A DNA stretch of 64,000 nt, taken from the NCBI RefSeq assembly GCF_918698245.1, contig NZ_CAKKMS010000002.1:1-64000 (forward strand), in the 5' to 3' direction. The notes under the pieces are model-generated. The model was given only the letters and a program-made list of their open reading frames with translations. It did no database searches and was not told where the DNA came from. Shown here piece after piece: positions 8,079 through 17,241 of this stretch (position 1 is the first letter of the stretch; every line of letters starts with the position of its first letter). The translations under genes were made by a program, and so were the position numbers. This DNA comes from Pedobacter sp. Bi126. Its GTDB lineage: Bacteria > Bacteroidota > Bacteroidia > Sphingobacteriales > Sphingobacteriaceae.

Positions 8079-8579
8079 TTAATATTTAAGTTCAAGTTCG
8101 TTAACTTCCTTGTTTATCTTTATCCACTCAACTCTTTTTTCTATGTCGTTTGGAACCTCACTTACAATCATAAAGAATGGTGTCAAATAGAGAACTTCAA
8201 CGGTCCGCTTGTTGTAACCAAAAGATCCAACGTCTAGCATTTGAAATTCTACAGTCTTAAAACCTAGATGCCTATTTTGATATAAGACTGTCTGCGTTCG
8301 CCAAGCACTAGCTGGTAGAGATATAAATTTCATAGGACCAACAATCATAATTAAGATAAAAATAGTTGCCGGAAATATCGTTCCAATAATTTTTTGAACT
8401 TTGGTCTTAAGGAAAAGGGAGTTTCCTACTAATACCAAAGGTGTTCCAACTAAAAGTCCAAGATAAATGAACGACTTTATGGCTTGACTTTTAATGTCAA
8501 AACTGGTCAATTCGTCCAACAGAAAAACAGCAACTATTAATCCGTAGATTATGTTTGATATTTTGATTTTTCTTGTCAA
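8079..8579 (-). CDS. Membrane protein of unknown function
   Basis: 166 residues with three to four hydrophobic segments (NIIYGLIVAVFLLDEL near 9-24, SFIYLGLLVGTPLVLVGNSL near 36-55, IIGTIFPATIFILIMIVGPM near 64-83) and a C-terminal soluble domain of ~75 residues. The C-terminal part contains TVLYQNRHLGFKTVEFQML and VEVLYLTPFFMIVSEV, probably beta strands, and ends in a charged helix. I do not recognise the family. It is monocistronic, on the strand opposite to the toxin island and just beyond the tRNA fragment, so it may be the first gene of the ancestral chromosome or the last of the island. Confidence 0.6.
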   Translation of the reverse strand: MTRKIKISNIIYGLIVAVFLLDELTSFDIKSQAIKSFIYLGLLVGTPLVLVGNSLFLKTKVQKIIGTIFPATIFILIMIVGPMKFISLPASAWRTQTVLYQNRHLGFKTVEFQMLDVGSFGYNKRTVEVLYLTPFFMIVSEVPNDIEKRVEWIKINKEVNELELKY

Positions 8580-9024
8580 GTTGTTGTTGTTTTATGATGC
8601 CCTAAACATTCTTATATCAACCATAAACATTCTCCAATGAAGCTATAAGTTTTGTATAGGAGCTATAGATTTGCTGGTTTTGCATTGCTAATATATTAAA
8701 TTGTAGATCATCGTAAGGATTTTTTTATTTATTCATAATTTTGGTACTCGTGTGCCAATTTTTGTCGTTTTGCTACCGCTAGTCCTTAACAATATTGTGT
8801 ATTCCGCAAATAAGTTCCACTTTCCAATAAATGTGTAGCGTAGTTTAGATAATTACGGACACTCTGGCTAGTAAATCAAATGATTGTATGTTTTTTGCTT
8901 GTAGAAAAAGCCAAATTTGCACTAATCCGTTTGCCGATTATATCAAATGAAGAAGAATTGAAGTCTTATAAACAATTATTTTGACAGACTGTTGAAAGGC
9001 TGGCGCATCAAGGCAAAGCTTTAT
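8580..9024. other. Gene-free stretch
   Basis: No start-to-stop frame with recognisable content. The plus strand carries a short frame around 8900-8980 (VEKAKFALIRLPIISNEEEL) that ends at TGA and may be a gene remnant, but it is too short to identify. No convincing hairpin or promoter. Confidence 0.4.
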
Positions 9025-9768
9025 TTATCCTTTTATCAACGCTTTTAAAAACGTTTGCATCGCTTCAGACCTTCCGAGCGGTTCTAAAAGGAAAATGAAT
9101 AAATTCACCCCTACGGCGAGCCAGGTAGCTGGATGTTTAAGTTTTTCATACTTCCAGGCGCCCAATAACAGCATACCGATGATTAATATTTGGGTATAAT
9201 AAATGGGAGTCATGATATTTATATTGGGCCATTCCTTCATATGAATACCAATATATACGCCTTGTATTCCACGCCCAAGGGCGGGCATCATGATGAGGAA
9301 TACGGTAGTTATTAGCCACCAAGCATGGTTTTCGATATCTTTTCTATGAATAATGCTTTTAATAATCGCAAAGGCGAATGCAGTCATCATTACAATTTCA
9401 ACCGCTGCTACTCCAAAGAAGAACCATTGTTGAAATGGTCCAAATCGTTCCGGTAATGCCAATGCTTTTTCTGTCGTTACTATATCCCTGTTCATCATAC
9501 TTAAGGCAGTTAAACATACACCACCAGCGATGAACATACCTATGATTCCATTTGTTCTATGCCTGCTGATTTGTCCATGCGTTGCATAATACGGTTGGAG
9601 TATTAAATAAAGATACCAGATGGTGCCTGTCCAATAATGGATGTGAACTGACCAGGCATTGTCTGAGAAATCGCCCCAGTAGTCTTTAAAAATACCAAGT
9701 TGCATGAAAATCATTGGTATAAGCATCCATAGGTATAAGGATTTATACTTATTAATTGCAGTAGCCAT
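9025..9768 (-). CDS. Polytopic membrane protein, DUF2306-like
   Basis: 247 residues with about seven hydrophobic segments. The first loop carries HIHYWTGTIWYLYLILQPY and the next starts ISRHRTNGIIGMF; these conserved His residues and the His-Arg-x-x-Gly pattern resemble DUF2306-type integral membrane proteins, for which a haem or metal-binding role has been suggested but not shown to my knowledge. It lies 215 nt downstream of the AraC-type regulator on the same strand; the gap is long enough for its own promoter, so shared transcription is uncertain. The start ATG at 9768 gives a clean N terminus followed by the first membrane helix (LWMLIPMIFMQLGIF). Confidence 0.7.
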   Translation of the reverse strand: MATAINKYKSLYLWMLIPMIFMQLGIFKDYWGDFSDNAWSVHIHYWTGTIWYLYLILQPYYATHGQISRHRTNGIIGMFIAGGVCLTALSMMNRDIVTTEKALALPERFGPFQQWFFFGVAAVEIVMMTAFAFAIIKSIIHRKDIENHAWWLITTVFLIMMPALGRGIQGVYIGIHMKEWPNINIMTPIYYTQILIIGMLLLGAWKYEKLKHPATWLAVGVNLFIFLLEPLGRSEAMQTFLKALIKG

Positions 9769-9983
9769 GTATTAATAAAGGTTAGTTTGGTTTATTTAGA
9801 TGGTCATTAAAGCTTTGTTGCTTGGCAAATGGGAGGGCACTTATTAAAGGTATCGAAAAAAAAGAAAAAAAGCATGATGTTGATTTATGCAGGATAAGCT
9901 TTTTAACCTTTTATATTGGATAATTTATAAGTATATATCAATTAATTAATCATCAGGTAGCAAGAGCGTATTACCTGATGATT

Positions 9984-10964
9984 TTACATTACCATTTCCT
10001 TGTTGTACCGATTTCGATATTCCAATGGAGAAACTCCTGTAATTTTGCGAAATACCTCTCTAAAAGCTTTTACATCCGCATAACCCACCTCATACATTAC
10101 TTCATTAACGGTTTTTCTGGTGCTTTCTAAAGCCTTTTTAGCCGATTCTATTTTAGCGCGTTGCAAATATTCTATTGGTGTATTTCCCGTTGCCTTGATA
10201 AATCTTCTATCAAAACTTCTCCTGCCAACCGCAAACTTGGTAGATAAGTCTTCTACAGATATTTTTTGTTGCAGGTGGTTTTCGATATAATATTGTGCTT
10301 CTTTTACCATTTCATCGCCATGCAGTTTTTGCCCTTTAAAAATAATAAAGGTCGATTGGCTTTGCCTGTCCATCTCAATTTGGAAAACCTTTGAACAGAA
10401 AATGGCTGTTTGTCTGTCGAAGTATTTTTCAACCAGATAAAGAAGGAGGTTTAAGAAAGAATATGCTCCTCCATTGGTATAAATGCCATTTTCATCAGTA
10501 ATCAGTTTATCAGGCTGTAAATTTACCTTTGGAAACATTTTACTAAAATTATCAGCTACAATCCAATGAGTAGAACAGGTTTTTCCGTCTAATAAACCAG
10601 TTGATGCCAATAGGTATGCACCGGTGCAAACGCTCGCTATTTCGGCGCCGTTTTTATACTGCGCGGCAATCCATCCGATTAGTTCTTTGTTTCCTTCCAT
10701 TGCCTGTTGGTAGTTGTGATTTAAAGAGGGGATAATCACAAGGTCGGTTTTGGTTATAGTTGAAATATGTCTGTGCGGTTTCACCGAAAACAAACCATCA
10801 TAAAAATCGACGGCTTTGGAAATACCTGCCAACTCAATTTTGAATAACTGTGTTTTGCCGTTTTCCTGCCAATAGGCATTAGCCCTGCTTAGTATTTTGT
10901 ACGAACCAACAATACTACTTAAGTTGTTCGGGCCGTCGGGTACAAGGATGGTAATGTGTTTCAT
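9984..10964 (-). CDS. AraC-family regulator with DJ-1/PfpI-like N-terminal domain (GlxA-like)
   Basis: 326 residues. The N-terminal ~190 residues form a class I amidotransferase-like domain (ITILVPDGPNNLSS, VIIPSLNH, ASVCTGAYLLASTGLLDGK, TNGGAYSFLNLLLYLVEKYF); the Cys in SVCTGA is the nucleophile-elbow position of the family, but in GlxA-like regulators the domain normally senses rather than hydrolyses. The C-terminal ~100 residues hold two AraC helix-turn-helix units (KISVEDLSTKFAVGRRSFDR and VNEVMYEVGYADVKAFREVF, then TGVSPLEYR). It is divergent from the AHSA1-type gene at 11124, with a palindrome in the shared upstream region, so it plausibly controls that gene. Ligand unknown. Confidence 0.88.
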   Translation of the reverse strand: MKHITILVPDGPNNLSSIVGSYKILSRANAYWQENGKTQLFKIELAGISKAVDFYDGLFSVKPHRHISTITKTDLVIIPSLNHNYQQAMEGNKELIGWIAAQYKNGAEIASVCTGAYLLASTGLLDGKTCSTHWIVADNFSKMFPKVNLQPDKLITDENGIYTNGGAYSFLNLLLYLVEKYFDRQTAIFCSKVFQIEMDRQSQSTFIIFKGQKLHGDEMVKEAQYYIENHLQQKISVEDLSTKFAVGRRSFDRRFIKATGNTPIEYLQRAKIESAKKALESTRKTVNEVMYEVGYADVKAFREVFRKITGVSPLEYRNRYNKEMVM

Positions 10965-11055
10965 CTTAATCGTTTTAAATCAATCTATTTTTCTTATAAA
11001 GATAAAACTTAAAGCTGTCCAAATCAACCCGCTACAATGTCTATTTTACACCCTG

Positions 11056-11083
11056 TTTGCAATGCATATTGCAGTTAACTTTG
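11056..11083 (+). promoter_or_regulatory. Promoter with overlapping palindrome for the AHSA1-type gene
   Basis: TAACTTTG (11076-11083) fits the Bacteroidetes -7 element TAnnTTTG, 40 nt before the ATG at 11124, with TTTG at 11056-11059 as a -33-like element at a slightly short spacing of 16 nt. The perfect inverted repeat TGCAAT-GCAT-ATTGCA (11058-11073) lies between them and overlaps the -33 element, a good operator position. Confidence 0.55.
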
Positions 11084-11123
11084 TTTTATATTAATCAATC
11101 TTAAATTAAACAATAGCAGAACC

Positions 11124-11618
11124 ATGGAAAAGCAAGATTTTACAGCCACCATTTTGGTAGATCAAAGTCCGAATGAAGCATTTAATGCAATTACCAATGT
11201 TAGCGGATGGTGGTCGGAAGCCATTGAAGGAGCTACCGATATCATTAACGCCGAATCCGTTTATCATTATAGAGATATTCATTACTGTAAAATGAAATTA
11301 ATAGAAATTATTCCAGATCAAAAAGTAGTATGGCTGATATTGGATAACTATTTTAAGTTTACAACCGATAAAAGCGAATGGATTGGTACGAAGTTGGTTT
11401 TTGATATTACTAAAAGAGGCGAACAAACCGCTGTAACATTTACACACGAGGGCTTGGTACCGCAGTACGAATGTTATGAAATTTGCAGGGAAGCCTGGAC
11501 TAACTACATAAAAGAAAGCTTGTATAAGTTGATTACTACAGGAAAGGGAGAGCCAAATCCTAAGGAAAATGATGGATTTAATACCGAATTGGCAAAAAAG
11601 TGGAAACTGGAAGCCTAA
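11124..11618 (+). CDS. SRPBCC / AHSA1-type small-ligand or stress protein
   Basis: 164 residues. The N terminus (FTATILVDQSPNEAFNAITN followed by VSGWWSE) and the C-terminal helix (ECYEICREAWTNYIKESLYK, LITTGKGEPNP) follow the activator-of-Hsp90-ATPase-1-like branch of the START/SRPBCC helix-grip fold: strand, short helices, antiparallel sheet, long C-terminal helix. Members bind hydrophobic ligands; no substrate can be inferred. The gene is transcribed away from the AraC-type regulator at 9984-10964 and has its own promoter with an overlapping palindrome. A bidirectional hairpin follows at 11623. Confidence 0.85.
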   Translation: MEKQDFTATILVDQSPNEAFNAITNVSGWWSEAIEGATDIINAESVYHYRDIHYCKMKLIEIIPDQKVVWLILDNYFKFTTDKSEWIGTKLVFDITKRGEQTAVTFTHEGLVPQYECYEICREAWTNYIKESLYKLITTGKGEPNPKENDGFNTELAKKWKLEA

Positions 11619-11622
11619 TAAT

Positions 11623-11661
11623 AACTGCAGCCAGTTCATCAAAACTGAACTTGCTGCAGTT
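11623..11661. terminator. Bidirectional hairpin terminator between convergent genes
   Basis: AACTGCAGC-c-AGTTCA pairs with TGAACT-t-GCTGCAGTT around a short A-rich loop. It lies between the stop of the AHSA1-type gene and the stop of the XRE gene, which converge on it. Confidence 0.75.
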
Positions 11662-11683
11662 AAAAGCTAAATTAAATTTATTG

Positions 11684-12049
11684 TTAGTGTTTCCGAAGAT
11701 TTTCTAGTGTGCCAATAATCTTCTTTTGGCTTTTAATGGTTTCTTCGTAAAGTTCGAGCAATTTATTTTTTTCTTTGATTAAATTTTTAAGCTCATTAAG
11801 CTCCTCATCACTTTGGGCAAGGATATCGATTTCAAATTGAGCCAGGTCTTCATCTTTGCGGTAGTATTCGAAAAAATTAATACCAAGCGCAATAGAGATC
11901 CTTGTTAATAAATTGGTATCTACCGAGGTCGATTTAAGTAAAGTATCTACCCGGTGTTTGCTAACACTTATTTTTTCGGCTAGTTGGTCTCTACTCATCG
12001 ATTTTGCTTTCATTTCTTTCCAGACCAGTAACCCAATATTTATGCCCAT
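11684..12049 (-). CDS. XRE-type DNA-binding protein with C-terminal coiled coil
   Basis: 121 residues. Residues ~8-60 form a Cro/CI helix-turn-helix (MSRDQLAEKISVSKHRVDTL, LLTRISIALGINFFEYY). The remaining ~50 residues are strongly charged and heptad-like (DEELNELKNLIKEKNKLLEL, YEETIKSQKKIIGTLENLRK), a likely dimerisation coiled coil. The ATG is 11 nt after the stop of the LtaS-like gene on the same strand, so the two probably form an operon. An intact XRE protein paired with a membrane phosphotransferase suggests regulation tied to the envelope, but targets are unknown. Confidence 0.8.
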   Translation of the reverse strand: MGINIGLLVWKEMKAKSMSRDQLAEKISVSKHRVDTLLKSTSVDTNLLTRISIALGINFFEYYRKDEDLAQFEIDILAQSDEELNELKNLIKEKNKLLELYEETIKSQKKIIGTLENLRKH

Positions 12050-12060
12050 GGTTAAATTTA

Positions 12061-14004
12061 TTAGGGTTTCTTTTTAGACTCAAAACCGTACAAGCCATTT
12101 TGGTAGAGGTACGATGCCATCTGGTAATTGGATATAGCCTCATTAATCAATTTCTGATCTGCTGGTATGGCTACAGCATTTCCGTTAGTAAAATCGGGTT
12201 TGTAAGTAGTTGCTTTTTTATTCGGATCGAGAATAACCAGTTTATTATTTTTAATGTAGCCTAAACTCTGGTAGGTGCTTATAAATGCCCTTTCTTCGCT
12301 ATCTCTCATTTTAAATACATCCTGACCGAAAAACTTACTGTCGTAACTGAAATTCAGGTAACCCAAAATGGTTGGGCCGATATCAATCTGTGCGGTAAGT
12401 TTTTCAAATTTGCCTGGGGCAATATGCCCTGGGCTATAAAAAATCATTGGGATATGATATTTATCTACCGGTAACTGTACTTTACCGGCACTCGAAGCAC
12501 AATGATCAGCAACAATAACAAATAAGGTGTTCGAAAACCAAGGTTTCTGTTTTGCTTCCCGTATAAACTTACCAATAGCGTAATCGGTATATTTAACTGC
12601 GCCTTCTCTGCCGGTGTGTGATGGAATATCAATCCTCCCCTCGGGGTAAGTGTACGGACGGTGGTTCGAAACCGTCATAATCTGTGCGAAGAAGGTTTTT
12701 TTGTCTTTATAATCTTTATCCAGTTCGCGTAACGAAAGTGTAAATAAATCTTCATCAGCAACACCCCAGATATTTGAATAATGGATTTCTGAATCCTGAA
12801 GGGAGCTCCTGTCCGTTACCTGGTAACCGTTGTTGGAAAAGAACTCGTTCATATTATCGAAATACCCATAACCGCCATAAATAAACCTGCTATTGTAGCC
12901 TTTCGAACGAAATATGCTACCTAAAGTGAATAAGTTTTTATTATCCGGACGTTTAACGATCGATTGCCCAGGGGTAGGTGGGATGCAAAGTGAAAGTGCT
13001 TCTAAACCGCGCACCGTACGCGTTCCCGAAGCGTATAAATTGTTAAAGAGCAAGCCTTCTTTTGCAAGCGAATCGAGTTGGGGCGTAATATGCTGTGTAT
13101 TGCCAAATGCAGATAAGAATTCAGCGCTTAAGCTCTCTACGCTAATCAGCACAACATTCATTTTGTTTTCAATGCCTGCATTATTGATGGTTCTGGATGT
13201 ATTTTTAAATGCTCCGTTTTTGGCAGTAGAATCTTGTTGAAGCAAATTGCTCAGAATAGATTCGGCATTTTTAATCGGGAGGATTTTGTAAAAAGTATTG
13301 TAATCGAGCTGATTGTTCCAAAATGCAAATCCAAAATCGTACATGCCATTGCCCGAAAGCTCATTTACATATTGATTTTTACTGTGGTATTTCCATCTAT
13401 GGCTCACCCCAAAATAAGTAAGAACAGGCAGGCACAAAAGAATCAAGGCAATTATGGTTCGTTTGCCGAAACTGATTTTATTGGCGGCAGATGTTGTGAT
13501 AGGTTTTCTTAAAAGATAAACGATTAATGCTGTGATGATGACCAAGCCTACCATAATGCTGTTGATCGGGTACGATTGGCGAATATTTCCAATAACTTCT
13601 GTGGTATACACCAGGTAGTCGACAGCTATAAAGTTATAACGCACTGAAAATTCTTCCCAGAAGAACCATTCTGAAATGGCATTGAAAATCAGCGTGAAAA
13701 CAACAAAGAAAAAATAAATGAACAATAATACTTTATTGAATTTGCTGGCATACCATTTAGAAGGAAGCAACCATAGGTAAATTACAATCGGAATTACCGC
13801 AAAAGATGCAGCAGCAAGGTCATAAAACAGACCAATAACCAGGATTTTAAGGAGATTCAGTATCGACCAATCAACACCAGATGCGCTATAAATTAATAAA
13901 GCAAGTCTCGTAATCAACGATATGCTGCACAATAGCGCAGTGACTAAAAGAACTGTTCCAAATCTATGACGGAGTAATTTATTTGTTTTTTCTTTAATGC
14001 TCAT
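12061..14004 (-). CDS. LtaS-like membrane phosphotransferase (sulfatase/alkaline phosphatase fold)
   Basis: 647 residues. Five hydrophobic segments in the first ~200 residues (for example FGTVLLVTALLCSISLITRL, LVIGLFYDLAAASFAVIPIV region, FLFIYFFFVVFTLIF region) anchor a periplasmic domain that starts at about residue 280 with MNVVLISVESLSAEFLSAFG. The metal-site Glu (SVESLS), a Thr in SGTRTVRGLEA at the nucleophile position and VADHCAS late in the domain follow the lipoteichoic-acid-synthase/phosphoglycerol-transferase branch. Gram-negative members transfer phosphoglycerol or phosphoethanolamine to glycans or lipids; the actual acceptor is unknown. It starts from ATG at 14004 and leads a two-gene operon with the XRE gene. 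No chaperone or sulfatase-maturation signal (no CxPxR) is present, separating it from the sulfatases at 28597-31920. Confidence 0.85.
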   Translation of the reverse strand: MSIKEKTNKLLRHRFGTVLLVTALLCSISLITRLALLIYSASGVDWSILNLLKILVIGLFYDLAAASFAVIPIVIYLWLLPSKWYASKFNKVLLFIYFFFVVFTLIFNAISEWFFWEEFSVRYNFIAVDYLVYTTEVIGNIRQSYPINSIMVGLVIITALIVYLLRKPITTSAANKISFGKRTIIALILLCLPVLTYFGVSHRWKYHSKNQYVNELSGNGMYDFGFAFWNNQLDYNTFYKILPIKNAESILSNLLQQDSTAKNGAFKNTSRTINNAGIENKMNVVLISVESLSAEFLSAFGNTQHITPQLDSLAKEGLLFNNLYASGTRTVRGLEALSLCIPPTPGQSIVKRPDNKNLFTLGSIFRSKGYNSRFIYGGYGYFDNMNEFFSNNGYQVTDRSSLQDSEIHYSNIWGVADEDLFTLSLRELDKDYKDKKTFFAQIMTVSNHRPYTYPEGRIDIPSHTGREGAVKYTDYAIGKFIREAKQKPWFSNTLFVIVADHCASSAGKVQLPVDKYHIPMIFYSPGHIAPGKFEKLTAQIDIGPTILGYLNFSYDSKFFGQDVFKMRDSEERAFISTYQSLGYIKNNKLVILDPNKKATTYKPDFTNGNAVAIPADQKLINEAISNYQMASYLYQNGLYGFESKKKP

Positions 14005-14248
14005 ATTAATGATGATTCCAGAGTTTGAAATTAACTTGCCAAACTTTGTAGTTGGCGAATGTAGGTTTCAATTCTGAAGGAATTCTGAAGGTTTGGTTAG
14101 TGCCTAAAGGTATCATTTAAGTATTACAGTTAACAATTTATTAATATAATGGAAATAAACAGGTTTCCAGGTCTTGGTAACAGAAATTCATGCTACAGTT
14201 TTTCTTCAGAATTGATAAATACCATTGTACTATTTATAAGATTGATAA

Positions 14249-14872
14249 ATGGAAAGAGAGCAGGAAATATTGCTAAAAAAGGTTGAAGCCTTTGTTAAAG
14301 AACTTTTTGAAAAGGAGCTGCCAAAAAGCATGTACTTTCATAGCTTTGAGCATACCTTGTTAGTGGTAAAGGGCGTTAAAATTATTGGTAAGCAAAATGG
14401 TGTGAGTGAAAATGAATTGCTGACGCTTATTTTGGCTGCCTTTTTACATGATGTGGGCTATACTAAACAATATACCGGCCATGAACTGGCCAGTGTCAAA
14501 ATTGCTTATGAATTTTTACTGGAAAGTGGTCTTAAACGCGATCAGATAGAAGTGGTAAGCAACTGTATTCTCGCTACAAAATATCCCCAACTACCAAACA
14601 ACGATTTGGAGAAAATTATATGCGATGCCGATTTCTATCATTTTTCCCTTCCAAACTATATCGCTTTTGCCGCCAGGTTGAAAAGAGAATGGGAAGAAAA
14701 CCTTCGTTTGGTATATAGTGACATGGAATGGGATGCAATCAATCTCAAAATGCTTGTAGGGCATGAATACTTTACCACCTTTGGTAAACAGACATTGCAG
14801 AAGAAAAAAAATCTGAACATAGAAAAATTGATACAGCGGTTTTACCTAACTGGTTTGGAAAGGCATTTTTAA
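14249..14872 (+). CDS. HD-domain phosphohydrolase
   Basis: 207 residues. The HD-superfamily ligands are visible in order: His in SFEHTLLVVKG, the His-Asp pair in AAFLHDVGYTK, a His in TGHELAS, and the Asp in IICDADFYHF. These metal-dependent phosphohydrolases act on nucleotides or nucleotide second messengers; this type (HxxxH...HD...D, small stand-alone) is often annotated as a predicted metal-dependent phosphohydrolase and the substrate cannot be read from sequence. It is 55 nt upstream of the response regulator on the same strand, so the three genes may be cotranscribed. The region 14005-14248 separates it from the divergent LtaS-like gene and presumably holds both promoters. Confidence 0.85.
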   Translation: MEREQEILLKKVEAFVKELFEKELPKSMYFHSFEHTLLVVKGVKIIGKQNGVSENELLTLILAAFLHDVGYTKQYTGHELASVKIAYEFLLESGLKRDQIEVVSNCILATKYPQLPNNDLEKIICDADFYHFSLPNYIAFAARLKREWEENLRLVYSDMEWDAINLKMLVGHEYFTTFGKQTLQKKKNLNIEKLIQRFYLTGLERHF

Positions 14873-14927
14873 TTTTCCGGTTTTAATGATTACTTTATGT
14901 CCAACTAAATAACAAAATGATTAAGCA

Positions 14928-15605
14928 ATGAAAATTTTAGTCATTGAAGATGAACAGGCTTTACTAGAGAGTATACTTGCCTATTTTACTGGAGAAGGCA
15001 ACATTTGCGAGCATGTTTCAGATTTTGCTGCTGCCAACGAGAAAATATCACTTTATAGTTACGATTGTATTCTATTAGATTTGGGCTTGCCTGGTGGCGA
15101 AGGACTGGAATTATTAACCAAGCTTAAACAACTGAAAAAAAGAGATGGTGTACTCATTATTTCCGCGCGCCATTCTTTAGATGACAAACTTGCAGGGCTC
15201 GATCTTGGTGCTGACGATTATTTGGTTAAGCCTTTTCATTTGTCAGAACTTAAAGCACGTGTAAGTGCTATTATCCGCAGGAAAAATTTTGATGGTGACA
15301 ATGTTATTCATTTCAACGAGATCACTGTAGATGTTTCAGCAATGAAAATTAATGTAAAAGGCAATCAGGTAATACTCACCAAAAAAGAGTTCGATCTGCT
15401 GGTATATTTTCTTTCTAACCGCAATAAAGTGGTTACTAAAAATGCTATGGCCGAGCATCTCTGGGGTGATGAAATGGATTTATCGGATGATTTTGATTTT
15501 ATTTATACTCATGTAAAGAATCTCCGTAAAAAACTACTCGAAGCTGGATCAGCTGACTATCTTCGTTCTGTTTATGGAATTGGCTATAAATTTGGCGATA
15601 TATGA
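14928..15605 (+). CDS. OmpR/PhoB-family response regulator
   Basis: 225 residues. Receiver domain: acidic pocket in VIEDEQALL (Glu7-Asp8), phosphoacceptor Asp51 in ILLDLGLPGGEG, Lys in YLVKPFHLSELKARV. The C-terminal winged helix runs from ~125 to the end (VILTKKEFDLLVYFLSNRNK and LRSVYGIGYKF). Its stop overlaps the start of the kinase gene by 4 nt (ATGA), a reliable sign of a cognate pair. The nearby PAP2 and efflux genes on the same strand are candidate targets; in Bacteroidetes such pairs often control adjacent envelope or efflux genes, but that link is inference. Confidence 0.93.
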   Translation: MKILVIEDEQALLESILAYFTGEGNICEHVSDFAAANEKISLYSYDCILLDLGLPGGEGLELLTKLKQLKKRDGVLIISARHSLDDKLAGLDLGADDYLVKPFHLSELKARVSAIIRRKNFDGDNVIHFNEITVDVSAMKINVKGNQVILTKKEFDLLVYFLSNRNKVVTKNAMAEHLWGDEMDLSDDFDFIYTHVKNLRKKLLEAGSADYLRSVYGIGYKFGDI

Positions 15606-16855
15606 AACTCTCCAACCGTTACAACAAGGCAAATATTTTGACCTCTATTGTTGTATTAATCATTACAGGGATTATTTATTATGTCGTAATCCATTTTATT
15701 TTAACCGAAAAATTAGATCGCGATTTAGCTGTTGAAGAAAATGAAATTAACCAGTATGTAAACACTTTTCATAAACTTCCGCTGCCTGCAAGTTATCTCG
15801 ATCAACAGATATCTTATAAAACACTAAGTGGGATTATTTCTGAAAGAGAATTTCTAAATACAATTTATTTTAACCCAAAAGAACGTGAAAACGAACCTGG
15901 GAGAAGTCTGATTACGGTTGTACACTTAGGGGGTAAGACCATTGAGGTAACCATAACTAAATCGAGGGTAGAATCAGAAGACCTTATTAGAATCATTCTT
16001 TTGATAACACTCGGAATTACGGTTGTTTTACTTTTATCCTTATTGCTGATTAACCGATTTGTACTGAGCAGCCTTTGGCGTCCCTTTTATTCTATTTTGA
16101 ATCGGATGAAAGCTTTCGAAGTAAGCCGAATGGATACTATTGAACAAGAGCCAACTAAAATTGATGAGTTTAACGAGCTTAATAAGTCTGTAAATGCAAT
16201 GGCCGAAAGGGTACGGCAAGACTATAAGGAACTTAAAAGCTTTACCGATAACGCCTCGCACGAAATGATGACTCCATTAGCTGTAATTAATTCTAAATTA
16301 GATTCTTTGCTGCAAACAGAGTCGTTTACCGAGCAGCAGGGTGCATTATTGGAAGATATTTATCATGCTACAGGCAGACTATCAAGATTGCATCAATCAC
16401 TGTTATTGTTGGCCAAAATTGAAAACAACCTGATTCCCGATTTTCAGAACATCGAACTCAAAGAAATGGTAGAGGCAAAGACTCGCCAGTTTCAGGAATT
16501 ATTGGAAAAAGACAGACTGATCCTGACAAAAGATCTTGCCCCGGTTGAGGTTAAAATGAGTCGATACCTTGCTGATGTTTTGCTAAACAATCTCTTTAGC
16601 AATGCCGTACGGCACAATGTAAGTGGTGGGCACATTCTTATTAAACTCAATCAGCAGGGCTTAACCATTTCCAATTCAGGAAACCCTGGTCATCTGCAAA
16701 CCAAAATATTCGATCGTTTTTCAAAATCTGTGGAGTCTGAAGGCATGGGGCTTGGGTTAGCCATAACCAAACAGATCTGTAACCTTTATGGCTTTTGTAT
16801 TGATTATCACGAAGAAAGTGATGAACATGTTTTTACTGTTTATTTTGGTGATTAA
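15602..16855 (+). CDS. Sensor histidine kinase, partner of the upstream regulator
   Basis: 417 residues. Two membrane segments (ILTSIVVLIITGIIYYVVIH near 12-31 and IILLITLGITVVLLLSLLLI near 130-149) bracket a ~95-residue periplasmic sensor region. A HAMP-like linker leads to the HisKA domain with His220 in DNASHEMMTPLAV and an ATPase domain with the N box in LLNNLFSNAVRHN and the G box in GMGLGLAITKQI. The D box is degenerate (SNSGNPG), as in many Bacteroidetes kinases of this type. The gene overlaps the response regulator. The signal it senses is unknown. Confidence 0.92.
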   Translation: MKLSNRYNKANILTSIVVLIITGIIYYVVIHFILTEKLDRDLAVEENEINQYVNTFHKLPLPASYLDQQISYKTLSGIISEREFLNTIYFNPKERENEPGRSLITVVHLGGKTIEVTITKSRVESEDLIRIILLITLGITVVLLLSLLLINRFVLSSLWRPFYSILNRMKAFEVSRMDTIEQEPTKIDEFNELNKSVNAMAERVRQDYKELKSFTDNASHEMMTPLAVINSKLDSLLQTESFTEQQGALLEDIYHATGRLSRLHQSLLLLAKIENNLIPDFQNIELKEMVEAKTRQFQELLEKDRLILTKDLAPVEVKMSRYLADVLLNNLFSNAVRHNVSGGHILIKLNQQGLTISNSGNPGHLQTKIFDRFSKSVESEGMGLGLAITKQICNLYGFCIDYHEESDEHVFTVYFGD

Positions 16856-17241
16856 CCAGCTCATTTTTTTTGCATCGTCATATTGAAATTGTTTCACTGT
16901 GTTAATGGGTGTTACCACCTGTCACTATCGATTACCCATACAGAAAGTCATTACTGAAGAAAGGGGATAAGATAAAGGAGGTGAAGCAATCCTACAGCGC
17001 CTAACATTTTCTGCGTAGATCAGCGCTATCTGCGGGAGGCTTAAGATGAAGCATTTTGTCATATTTTTTTATTGCCCGCAGATTTGAGAAGATTCCCGAA
17101 GACCTTTAGGTGTGATGCGTATTACCACCTTTCGCTATTGATTACTTCATACAAGCATCCATTTTAAAAAAATAATTTCATTCACTCATAACTTCAGGAT
17201 TCCTCCACAATTCGATTATAGTTTTGATTAAAATTTAAACT
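16856..17241. repeat. Gene-free stretch with dispersed-repeat-like sequence
   Basis: No coding frame. TTACCACCTGTCACTATCGATTAC (about 16912-16935) is repeated as a near copy with T/G and C/T changes at about 17122-17145. Between them, GAAGCAATCCTACAGCGC and CTATCTGCGGGAGGC resemble dispersed intergenic sequences common in Bacteroidetes; a related GAAGCAATCTTACA lies near 32142. Confidence 0.5.

Noticed and set aside
8052..8237. 61-residue plus-strand frame
   Set aside because: Overlaps the end of the intact minus-strand membrane protein and has no supporting signal.
12061..14004. Third sulfatase
   Set aside because: It has the sulfatase fold but no CxPxR motif and a five-helix membrane anchor, so it belongs to the LtaS-like phosphotransferases.
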